Origin: NIOZ-UU13 sp041862635
Lineage (GTDB): Bacteria > Planctomycetota > Phycisphaerae > Sedimentisphaerales > Anaerobacaceae
Length of the DNA stretch: 12,431 nucleotides
Assembly (NCBI GenBank): GCA_041862635.1
Contig: JBGVTO010000362.1
Coordinates: 1-12,431 of the forward strand
Reading direction: 5' to 3'
The notes under the pieces were generated by a model. It was not told the origin of the DNA. It saw only the letters and a list, made by a program, of their open reading frames with translations, and searched no databases. The translations under genes were made by a program, and so were the position numbers. This document shows, in pieces, positions 6,601 through 12,431 of this stretch (position 1 is the stretch's first letter; every line of letters starts with the position of its first letter).

Positions 6601-7440
6601 ATGAATATCTCACGAAGAACCTTCTTGGGAGGTCTGGCAGCGGGTTATCCTGCATTGCAGGGTTTGCTTAAGGCCCAGTTTCCATCGGACGTGAAACACT
6701 ATGTCCGTTTTCGAATTCAAGGCCGCGTAGCTTATGGCCTGCTCAAAGATGAGACAGTTCATGAGCTGAAGGGATCAATATTCGATCGATCAACCGAAAT
6801 CGAAAAGACGTATGCACTTGCCGCGATGGAACTGTTGGCACCCTGCGAACCCACGAAAGTCCTGGCAGTTGCGTTAAACTATGCGAGCCACCTCGGCGAC
6901 CGCCCTAAGCCCAAAAATCCGGAAATCTTCTTTAAGGCTCCTTCGGCCGTGATCGAACCGGGTAGTTCCATCGTAATTCCACCCGGAACTAACCGCTGTG
7001 ATTATGAAGGCGAATTGGTCGTTGTGATAGGCAAGAAGGCCAAGAATATATCCGTAAAGGAAGCACCAGAGTACATCTTTGGGGTGACTTGTGGTAATGA
7101 CGTCAGCGCCAGAGACTGGCAGGAAAATGATATCCAGTGGTGGCGGGCCAAAGGCTCTGACACATTTGCACCCTTGGGACCGGCAATTGCTCAGGGACTC
7201 AATTACAATAATCTGTTGCTGACCACACGTCTCAACGGTGAAGTCAGACAGCGGCAGAGAACCTCGGACTTGTTTTTTAGCGTGCATGAAATCGTTAGTT
7301 TTGTCAGTAGATTTGTGACGCTTTATCCAGGGGACGTGATCTATGCCGGGACCCCCGGGAAAACATCGCCGATGAAATCCGGTGATGTGGTGGAAGTTGA
7401 GATTGAAGGGATTGGCGTCTTGAAAAACCACGTTGCCTAG
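6601..7440 (+). CDS. Fumarylacetoacetate hydrolase (FAH)-fold protein with a Tat signal
   Basis: The product has 279 residues. Residues 4-10 (SRRTFLG) are a twin-arginine motif followed by a short mildly hydrophobic stretch to about residue 25, predicting Tat export. Residues ~70-278 are the FAH C-terminal catalytic fold: VLAVALNYASH (H97), FFKAPSAV, CDYEGELVVVIG with metal-ligand candidates E136 and E138, GNDVSARDWQ (D167), and the closing AGTPGKTSPMKSGDVVEVEIEGIGVLKN. Family members are Mg/Mn-dependent C-C or C-O hydrolases, isomerases or decarboxylases acting on 2-keto or acylpyruvate substrates, normally in the cytoplasm. Location outside the membrane would be unusual. A modest ribosome-binding site (AGGTGG) precedes the ATG. 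Substrate cannot be named; 2-hydroxyhepta-2,4-diene-1,7-dioate isomerase-type activity is one possibility. Confidence 0.85.
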   Translation: MNISRRTFLGGLAAGYPALQGLLKAQFPSDVKHYVRFRIQGRVAYGLLKDETVHELKGSIFDRSTEIEKTYALAAMELLAPCEPTKVLAVALNYASHLGDRPKPKNPEIFFKAPSAVIEPGSSIVIPPGTNRCDYEGELVVVIGKKAKNISVKEAPEYIFGVTCGNDVSARDWQENDIQWWRAKGSDTFAPLGPAIAQGLNYNNLLLTTRLNGEVRQRQRTSDLFFSVHEIVSFVSRFVTLYPGDVIYAGTPGKTSPMKSGDVVEVEIEGIGVLKNHVA

Positions 7441-7832
7441 CCATCTGTCGACTGCTTGTTATTTTTACTATATGGGCGACTCTCACACTGGTGTTGCCTA
7501 CACCCCTTTCCTCTCGTCCCCCCAGTCTGCTTACTAACAGGCGAATTGGCAATATGGTTCGATGGTCGGCTCGAGGCAAACCGGATGCTCTACTTGACTG
7601 AGTCACAGCAGTAGAGCGCATGATGGGATGCCCTTCGAAGAAAAAGTTTGGCTGGCTGTGGCTGACATGTCGTAACGAGGATGCCTCAAAGAAAATTTTT
7701 GTGGCGACAGGGATTTTAATATTTGACTTCGAGCTCTTCATAGGTGACCGATACGATCTTCTGTGTAATAAACGACGCCCTCGTCTTGAAGAGTGCCGTC
7801 GGTTGCCCTGACTTAAGAAATCTGCCAATAGC
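7441..7832. other. Intergenic region with hairpins and ambiguous decayed coding signals
   Basis: No gene is supported in this ~390-bp gap. A plus-strand frame at 7620-7811 and a long minus-strand frame (7304-7828) have compositions unlike their neighbours and no ribosome-binding site. Two other minus-strand frames look protein-like over 7716-7890: one ends …KIVSVTYEELEVKY and stop, the other reads DGTLQDEGVVYYTEDRIGHL and stop. These may be remnants of a lost gene end, but neither is recognisable. Confidence 0.3.
7587..7617. repeat. Intergenic hairpin
   Basis: GCTCTACT (7587-7594) and AGTAGAGC (7610-7617) form an 8-bp stem, and the 15-nt loop itself contains TGACT-G-AGTCA. No T-run follows on either strand. 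Parts resemble a tRNA D-arm, but no complete cloverleaf can be drawn. It may be an RNA hairpin at the end of the FAH-fold transcript or a protein site. Confidence 0.4.
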
Positions 7833-7862
7833 TTGCTTAACCACGGTCGAGTGTTTTATAAT
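7833..7862 (+). promoter_or_regulatory. Candidate promoter of the pseudopilin gene
   Basis: TTGCTT (7833-7838), an 18-bp spacer and a consensus TATAAT (7857-7862) predict a start near 7869 and a leader of about 57 nt. It overlaps the upstream end of the open frame, which argues against translation beginning at the TTG at 7833. Confidence 0.55.
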
Positions 7863-7925
7863 TATGTAAGATTGGCATATCAGCGAAATTCATTGTCTCT
7901 TTTTGAAAGAGAAGGACAAAATGTC

Positions 7926-8732
7926 ATGCGTAAGCAACACGGTTTTACATTAATAGAGCTTTTGGTGGTGATTGCCATTGTCGCATTATTGATGGCGATA
8001 TTGATGCCGGCACTACAACGGGTAAAGAGACAGACAAAGGCAGTTGCTTGTCAAGCGAACTTGAGACAATGGGGTGTTATTTGGTCGATGTATGCGGACG
8101 ATAACGATGGCTATTTCATGCCCGGTCATGTATCTGAGCAAGCAGAGGAATACAGGTGGATAGGGGTGCTTCAATCGTACTACAGTGATCCAAAGATACG
8201 CTTCTGCCCAACGGCCACGAAACAACTCTCTGTGGGAGGTCAGAACCCATTTTCAGCGTGGGGCCTCAGCTTTGGTGCTGGCAGCGGTATCGGACAGTCA
8301 GAAGAACAAACAGAAGGTTTTTTCGGTAGCTACGGAGTGAATGGCTATTGTAATAATCCACCGCGAGAGATAAGCACCCTATGGGGCCGTCCGCTGAAAA
8401 ATAACTGGAGAGGTCCCAATGTTGAAGGTGCATCTTATGTGCCGTTGTTTTTGGATGCCTTTTGGACTAATGCCTGGCCGTTGCACACCGATTCACCTCC
8501 TGAATATGACGGTCAGTGGCCGTCTAATAATATGTGTCGTTTCTGCCTCAACAGACACAGCGGGACAGTAAACAGTGTTTTTCTTGATTTCTCTGTCAGG
8601 AAGGCCGGTCTTAAGGAGTTGTGGAAACTCAAGTGGCATCGACAGTCCGACATTAACGGTCCTTGGAAAGCGGCAGGTGGGTGTCAGCCGAGTGACTGGC
8701 CGGACTGGATGAGAAGGTTTAAGGATTACTGA
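7926..8732 (+). CDS. Prepilin-type (GspG-like) pseudopilin, planctomycete H-X9-D family
   Basis: I chose ATG 7926 (268 residues) rather than the upstream TTG at 7833. It is preceded by GAAGGA with a 9-bp gap and starts a standard class III signal, MRKQHG/FTLIELLVVIAIVALLMAILMPAL: cleavage after G6, Phe as mature residue 1, Glu as residue 5, then one membrane-spanning helix. Mature residues continue with ACQANLRQWG, typical of the short pseudopilins abundant in planctomycetes. Near the end RHSGTVNSVFLDF gives H-X9-D, with Phe where the family usually has Gly. The C-terminus WPDWMRRFKDY and the many Cys, Trp and Asn residues suggest a folded extracytoplasmic domain. It would be processed by prepilin peptidase and join a type II secretion-like or uptake pseudopilus. 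No other secretion gene is adjacent. Confidence 0.88.
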   Translation: MRKQHGFTLIELLVVIAIVALLMAILMPALQRVKRQTKAVACQANLRQWGVIWSMYADDNDGYFMPGHVSEQAEEYRWIGVLQSYYSDPKIRFCPTATKQLSVGGQNPFSAWGLSFGAGSGIGQSEEQTEGFFGSYGVNGYCNNPPREISTLWGRPLKNNWRGPNVEGASYVPLFLDAFWTNAWPLHTDSPPEYDGQWPSNNMCRFCLNRHSGTVNSVFLDFSVRKAGLKELWKLKWHRQSDINGPWKAAGGCQPSDWPDWMRRFKDY

Positions 8733-8873
8733 AAGTAAGTCACCATAGTGTTTATTGAGCTTGTTTCTGGATTTCCACCCTGTTGCAGAAAGCTCCGATT
8801 TGAAAGCCTTCTCTCCGTGCTCTCCTCGCCTCACCCAGTAAACCCGCAACACCCAGCTCTTTGACTTGATAAC

Positions 8874-8943
8874 GGTCATTACATATCTGAGTGTTGGTCA
8901 GAAAGGTACCTTTCTGACGTTCGCCGAGAAATATGTAATGACC
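8874..8943. repeat. Nested perfect palindromes between convergent genes
   Basis: Outer arms GGTCATTACATAT (8874-8886) and ATATGTAATGACC (8931-8943) are perfect 13-bp inverted repeats. Between them lies a perfect 22-bp palindrome, 8897-8918 (GTCAGAAAGGT and its complement). Linkers of 10 and 12 bp separate the two levels, and both share a centre to within 1 bp. It lies between the ends of the pseudopilin gene and the 8951-11695 gene, so a bidirectional terminator is plausible although neither side has a T-run. A small inverted-repeat element or a protein-bound cruciform are alternatives. Confidence 0.6.
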
Positions 8944-8950
8944 TTAAAGC

Positions 8951-11695
8951 TTACGGTGCCGGCGGATACAGCCGAATATCATCGAAGTACATTGTACCTG
9001 AACCACCAGCCACTGGATTATTCCTGTTGCCAAGACCAAGGGCAATCGTATTGACATTGGCAAGGTTCACGCCCTGGTCGGCAAACACCTGCAGGTCGAT
9101 ATTCCATTCTGTCCACTCCTCTACCTGTGCTGCATTAGGATTATCGTGATTGACTGCAACGCTGCCATTGAGAGCAACATACAAAGTCTCAGCAGCGTTA
9201 TCCGAATCGCCTCTGAACCAAATTGACAGCGTGTCGACACCATTTTCTGTCCAGTCACGCGGGTAAGTCAACGTCAAAGTTGCCTCAGAGTAACCAACGC
9301 TGTTGTCGTAGTAAAGTGGCATCGACTGGTTGCCACCGTGAACGATAGTTTGCTCGGCAAACGGAGGATTATCATAACCAACTAAAGAACCGTTTGTCGG
9401 GTCGTCATACCCGTCTATCCACGCGTTAAATATCCTGTTGCTTGCCGGATCATCAGGGTCAAGGTCATTGTAGTTCTCAAAATCGTCCACGACAAGGAAG
9501 TTGGCTGTCGTGAAGCTCCAAACGGGGCCTTTCCATGGACTGTCGGGATTAGTGTCATTTACCTCATCAACACGCCAGTAGTATGTCTTGTTCCATTCCA
9601 AAGGAGCTTCCGCGGGAACATAGCTGGTGTTCTCAAACGGCTGTCTACCTCGATATATTTCCGGCGTTGTTGTGTTAGCGTCAGCTACAGCAGTTTCATC
9701 ATCGCCGAAGTACACATCATGCTGGATTGCTCTGGTACCAGCTTTCCAACGAAGAGTAGGCGTTTGTTTGACATCGACAGATCTGTTAAGCGGATTAGGT
9801 CCAGAGGCCCACAAGGCCTCAAACGGTTCCAGGGAGCCTCCCTGGATCACTTCGATGTCCCGAATGCCGGGGCCTTCCCAAGCCACCTGACAGTGATCAC
9901 CGTAGTCAGTCGTGACCCACAAGGCTTCAATGTAGTAACGTTGACCCGTTTCCAAAGTAATAGGCTCGGATGAATAACGCCAGTCGTTCCTAGGTAGCCT
10001 TTCGATTGGCACGTTGACGATCAGCTTGGTTTGGGTTCTGTCCCCGGGTGCGGTATTCAGCCATAATTCCGAGTGGCTATAGCTGCTCAGTTTAAAAGTA
10101 TAGGTGCCGGTAAATGGCACATGCAGCCAGGCCTTGATGCGGGCGCCTTGCCAGTCACCGATGCCACTATCGGAATCAAAGATCATCAGTTCGGTAACCT
10201 CCGTTGGACTGTCGGGAAAGCGGGAATCTGCCCGAAGGTCGTCGACCTCACGGCTGTTGATGTCAGTCCAGATCTCGCGCGTACACGTGCCCAAGCCCGA
10301 AAGCGTGGTTTCGAAGCTCCATACCTTGCCCTTTTGCACACCATTCGCGGATTCCTCGTCCACGCGCCAGAAGTACCGGGTATTATGCTCCAGCGTCATG
10401 AGTCCATCTACTACGGGTTGCCACGTTGTGATATCAGGTTGTAAAAGAGATTTATACTCCGGAGAGGTTTGATCGGCATTGGCCACTGCCTCGACGCTGG
10501 TGCCGAAGTAAAGCAGGTGCGATTGCACATTGACACCGGCACGCCAGGTGAGTACAGGATCCAAACCGATGAGGCGAGCCTCGTTGACCGGGCTGGGATC
10601 GTAAGCGGTCAGTGGCGCAATAAAGAAACTCCACACGTCTCCCTTGAGGGCATGGTCCGGGTCATCTTCCTTGACTCCATCAATGCGCCAGTAGTAGGTC
10701 TTGCCCGGCACCAGGCTATTGACCGTATAACGGATTTCCACCTGGTTGCCCTTAAACTCAGACGAGGTGGGCGTGGCATTGGTCACGGCCTCTAGGCTGT
10801 CACCGAAATAGACGTTGTCGGAAACCGTACCATCGGCCGGGGCCCAGCTCAGTTCCAACGAAACAGCGGAGAGAACGGCACCGTCTGCAGGCTCAGGGAT
10901 CGCCGACTTTTCCATCGTATAGTCCAACAGGTACTTTACCACGTTCAAGAAGATCTTACTGCCCTCCTCGGTGAGGTTATATGCGCCATTACCAGCCAAA
11001 GCCGGCTGTTTGCCGGTAGTGGCCTCATCAAGCCCACAACAGAACAGCATGCGTGGCCCCGAAGGTTGATAGCCCATGCTGATATTCTGCGAAGTATCCC
11101 AGGCTGCCAACCATACATAACCATTGTCTGCACGTACTCCGATTAGCGTACCGCCGGCTGCATCTGTAGCACCGTCCGGGAACGTGGTCTGAGTGGTCAC
11201 GACATCTACGAGACCGTCCGGTCCGATATCGACACCCTCCATGACCGGGTGGTTGGGTTCCAGGACCCGCATCGGCCCGGCCGCGTAATGCCAGGTGTCA
11301 CTGGAAGGCACCCAGTTCCACCGGTTAGCCTGCATGTAAAAGGCATTGAGGTTCAGGATCGGACGGGCAATCTTGGTGTTCCAGTTAGCAATCTCTTCCG
11401 CCCCATCGTCGTATTGCCGGGAATCGCTGTCCCGGCTGATAATGATCAGGTCTGCGCGATTGAGCAGTTCCAACTCGGTGTCTTCGAGGACACGCAGTTC
11501 CTGATTCGAGAAGCTCATGTCCACGGTGTAACCCGCATTGGTCAGCAGGTCGATAAAGCCCTGGTCTGTGTCGCCGCCACTCATGTCGTCCGCGACCCAA
11601 TAGATCTTTGCGTCTGGATCGACTTGCGCCGGGCAAACCCAAGCCATGGAAAACAAGACTACCAAACTCATCCACAAAATGTCACGTCGGTTCAT
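8951..11695 (-). CDS. Large secreted mosaic protein: ThuA/GATase1-like N-domain, fibronectin-like modules, PA14, jelly-roll module
   Basis: The product has 914 residues. Residues 1-23 are a Sec signal peptide ending VCPAQ. Residues 28-262 look like an alpha/beta Rossmann-type domain of the ThuA or class I glutamine-amidotransferase kind (KIYWVADDMSGG, LLTNAGYTVDM, ADLIIISRDSDS, RMLFCCGLDEATTG), without a clear catalytic Cys-His pair. Fibronectin-like modules occupy 263-360, 361-465 and 629-730, each with a 'Y[YF]WR[IV]D' core. Residues 467-628 resemble PA14 (GARIKAWLHVPFTGTYTFKLSSYSHSELWLN, ETGQRYYIEALW). Residues 735-910 (VVDDFENYND to FDDIRLYP) repeat the last module of the 2054-4219 protein. 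PA14 and jelly-roll modules suggest carbohydrate binding. GGAGG lies 7 bp before the ATG, inside a ~280-nt leader from copy C's promoter. The N-terminal half is clearly richer in G+C than the C-terminal part. Confidence 0.87.
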   Translation of the reverse strand: MNRRDILWMSLVVLFSMAWVCPAQVDPDAKIYWVADDMSGGDTDQGFIDLLTNAGYTVDMSFSNQELRVLEDTELELLNRADLIIISRDSDSRQYDDGAEEIANWNTKIARPILNLNAFYMQANRWNWVPSSDTWHYAAGPMRVLEPNHPVMEGVDIGPDGLVDVVTTQTTFPDGATDAAGGTLIGVRADNGYVWLAAWDTSQNISMGYQPSGPRMLFCCGLDEATTGKQPALAGNGAYNLTEEGSKIFLNVVKYLLDYTMEKSAIPEPADGAVLSAVSLELSWAPADGTVSDNVYFGDSLEAVTNATPTSSEFKGNQVEIRYTVNSLVPGKTYYWRIDGVKEDDPDHALKGDVWSFFIAPLTAYDPSPVNEARLIGLDPVLTWRAGVNVQSHLLYFGTSVEAVANADQTSPEYKSLLQPDITTWQPVVDGLMTLEHNTRYFWRVDEESANGVQKGKVWSFETTLSGLGTCTREIWTDINSREVDDLRADSRFPDSPTEVTELMIFDSDSGIGDWQGARIKAWLHVPFTGTYTFKLSSYSHSELWLNTAPGDRTQTKLIVNVPIERLPRNDWRYSSEPITLETGQRYYIEALWVTTDYGDHCQVAWEGPGIRDIEVIQGGSLEPFEALWASGPNPLNRSVDVKQTPTLRWKAGTRAIQHDVYFGDDETAVADANTTTPEIYRGRQPFENTSYVPAEAPLEWNKTYYWRVDEVNDTNPDSPWKGPVWSFTTANFLVVDDFENYNDLDPDDPASNRIFNAWIDGYDDPTNGSLVGYDNPPFAEQTIVHGGNQSMPLYYDNSVGYSEATLTLTYPRDWTENGVDTLSIWFRGDSDNAAETLYVALNGSVAVNHDNPNAAQVEEWTEWNIDLQVFADQGVNLANVNTIALGLGNRNNPVAGGSGTMYFDDIRLYPPAP

Positions 11696-11793
11696 AGTTG
11701 TTCCTCCTTCTTTACGGCAAACAATTTGTAAATTTGATGTTGGTAAACACCGAACACCAAAACCATTTAAATTTAACGAAGTAATTTGTTGCT

Positions 11794-11807
11794 TATAATT
11801 GTCCTCC
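11794..11807 (-). other. Fossil translation start (ATG changed to ATA)
   Basis: On the minus strand AAAAGGAGGAC is followed, at the same 5-bp distance as in copy B, by ATA (11796-11794) instead of ATG. The next ~25 bases still resemble the first codons of the 2054-4219 gene, but the frame hits TAA after 7 codons. The working start of the downstream gene is about 100 bp further on. Confidence 0.5.
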
Positions 11808-11880
11808 TTTTAAGAAAAATAACCATACTTTGGTTGCACAAGTACACGATTCTCATTTTAAACCCTATGTCTGGAATAAC

Positions 11881-11963
11881 AATTCCTCCTCTATTTGGAA
11901 AATTTCAAGAATTGTGCCTACAGGATGACCAACATCCGCAGATGACCGATTAAGCAGGCACAA
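11881..11963 (-). ncRNA. Candidate structured leader RNA, copy C
   Basis: On the minus strand 11963-11954 (TTGTGCCTGC) pairs with 11921-11912 (GTAGGCACAA) at all 10 positions with one G-U. Bases 11913-11907 (AATTCTT) pair with 11887-11881 (AGGAATT) at all 7. The internal loop is the least conserved part but keeps GGTCATC. Total length (83 nt) equals copy B and is 1 nt less than copy A. Confidence 0.5.
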
Positions 11964-11978
11964 GCTTCACTAACATAA

Positions 11979-12008
11979 TTTATACCAAATCAGACACTGT
12001 CCCGTCAA
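11979..12008 (-). promoter_or_regulatory. Sigma70-type promoter of the 8951-11695 gene
   Basis: TTGACG (12008-12003), an 18-bp spacer and TATAAA (11984-11979) with TGG upstream. It is the copy closest to the sigma70 consensus at the -10. Confidence 0.7.
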
Positions 12009-12235
12009 GGAAAATCCCTTAATTATGTATTAAACTACAGACTCGGTTGGAGGGCATAAGACCATACTACTTCTCTCTCTTGCAGAAATTTTCTGGATCG
12101 ATCCCACCAGCCAAGCAGAGTGCAATGAGCCGCGCATAGATACTTCTGAAACGGCTCATTCACACGAGCTTTAAAAATGACAAAATTCTCCGAAAAGTCA
12201 CCTCTTTCAGGAGCTGGAAAACACCCTGATTTTCA

Positions 12236-12263
12236 GGTGACACCATGTCTCCAAAATGTCTCC
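12236..12263. promoter_or_regulatory. Phased half-site array, copy C
   Basis: GGTGACA (12236-12242), TGTCTCC (12246-12252) and TGTCTCC (12257-12263), with the same 10- and 11-bp offsets as copies A and B. GTCACCT at 12197-12203 is a further inverted half-site. Confidence 0.4.
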
Positions 12264-12379
12264 ACAAATGCTAATTTTGCCTATATCGAGTCCGAATAAA
12301 TATCAATTTTTTGCGAAAATACAAATATTTCTTGACAATTTTCATGTGAAAATCGGATTAAGTAGCCGGAGGAAAAGCA

Positions 12380-12418
12380 ATGTATCAGTCGTATAATTCT
12401 TTTGGGAGTATTGGCTGA
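12380..12418 (+). other. Conserved plus-strand start-of-gene fossil, copy C
   Basis: CGGAGG (12367-12372) is followed after 7 bp by ATG and a 12-codon frame, MYQSYNSFGSIG and stop. The first nine codons match copy A with mainly silent or Tyr/Cys changes. It has a better ribosome-binding site than the other copies, so translation of a very short peptide cannot be excluded. Confidence 0.35.
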
Positions 12419-12431
12419 ATAAGGATTTGAA

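Larger units (their letters stand above)
11770..12412 (-). repeat. Cassette copy C, upstream region of the 8951-11695 gene
   Basis: This is the most diverged copy. Order and spacing of the blocks match copy B: Shine-Dalgarno, leader stems, promoter, the segment with GAGCCGCG, AAAGTCACCTCTTTCA, the half-site array, and GGATTAAGTAG…CGGAGG. It ends close to the window edge, so its far boundary cannot be set. Bases 11696-11770 are additional leader not shared with B and carry the ribosome-binding site actually used. Confidence 0.72.

Noticed and set aside
7530..7617. tRNA-like sequence (D-arm-like TAGAGC and a TTCGA box)
   Set aside because: The D-arm-like part reads on the minus strand and no matching anticodon and acceptor stems can be drawn; the T-arm-like box does not form a stem in the same direction.
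7304..7828. 174-codon minus-strand frame rich in Arg and Ser
   Set aside because: It overlaps the 3' end of the FAH-fold gene, has no ribosome-binding site or recognisable domain, and looks like a shadow frame.
10073..10472. Plus-strand frames of ~120 codons inside the 8951-11695 gene
   Set aside because: They lie antisense to the PA14 and fibronectin-like region, whose protein sequence is clearly real; they are shadows caused by its composition.

Overview
The window looks like accessory, intergenic-rich DNA from a member of the Planctomycetota, probably a Phycisphaerae or Sedimentisphaerales-like lineage. This rests on family resemblance only. The signs are two large secreted proteins built from LamG or PA14 domains plus repeated 'TYYWRVDEVN' fibronectin-like modules, a GspG-like pseudopilin with an H-X9-D motif, and a short remnant resembling the C-terminus of planctomycete TPR/Ser-Thr kinase proteins. 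No rRNA, CRISPR array or convincing tRNA is present.

Layout. Bases 2-790 hold the C-terminal part of an IS4/IS701-like DDE transposase, cut by the window edge. Bases 848-1930 hold cassette copy A, a roughly 600-bp non-coding cassette split by an insert carrying a 5'-truncated SnoaL/DUF4440-like gene and a 28-codon gene tail. Bases 2054-4219 (minus strand) encode a secreted LamG protein with a good terminator downstream; its upstream region (4220-4850) is cassette copy B. Three monocistronic-looking plus-strand genes follow: a CapA-like secreted metallophosphatase (5059-6312), a Tat-signal fumarylacetoacetase-fold protein (6601-7440) and a pseudopilin (7926-8732). Each has a plausible sigma70-type promoter. 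A nested palindrome (8874-8943) separates the pseudopilin from a convergent second exoprotein (8951-11695, minus strand), whose upstream region (11770-12418) is cassette copy C.

The most unusual content is this three-copy cassette. In every copy it carries, on the minus strand, a TTGACG promoter with an 18-bp spacer and an extended -10, followed by an 83-84-nt leader element in which two stems are preserved by compensatory changes. Farther upstream lie three phased 7-bp half-sites with 10- and 11-bp offsets and, facing the other way, a conserved Shine-Dalgarno plus start-of-gene fossil. Copies B and C head two exoproteins that also share their last ~290 codons but have unrelated N-terminal halves, so 5' control region and 3' module are constant while the middle varies. 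In copy C the ancestral ATG has become ATA and a new gene with its own ribosome-binding site sits behind it. Copy A has lost its gene and now abuts the transposase.

The exoproteins probably bind or process polysaccharide outside the cytoplasm. The sequence does not show a direct functional link between them and the CapA, FAH-fold or pseudopilin genes. All family assignments are by eye from motifs; no searches or folding calculations were run.
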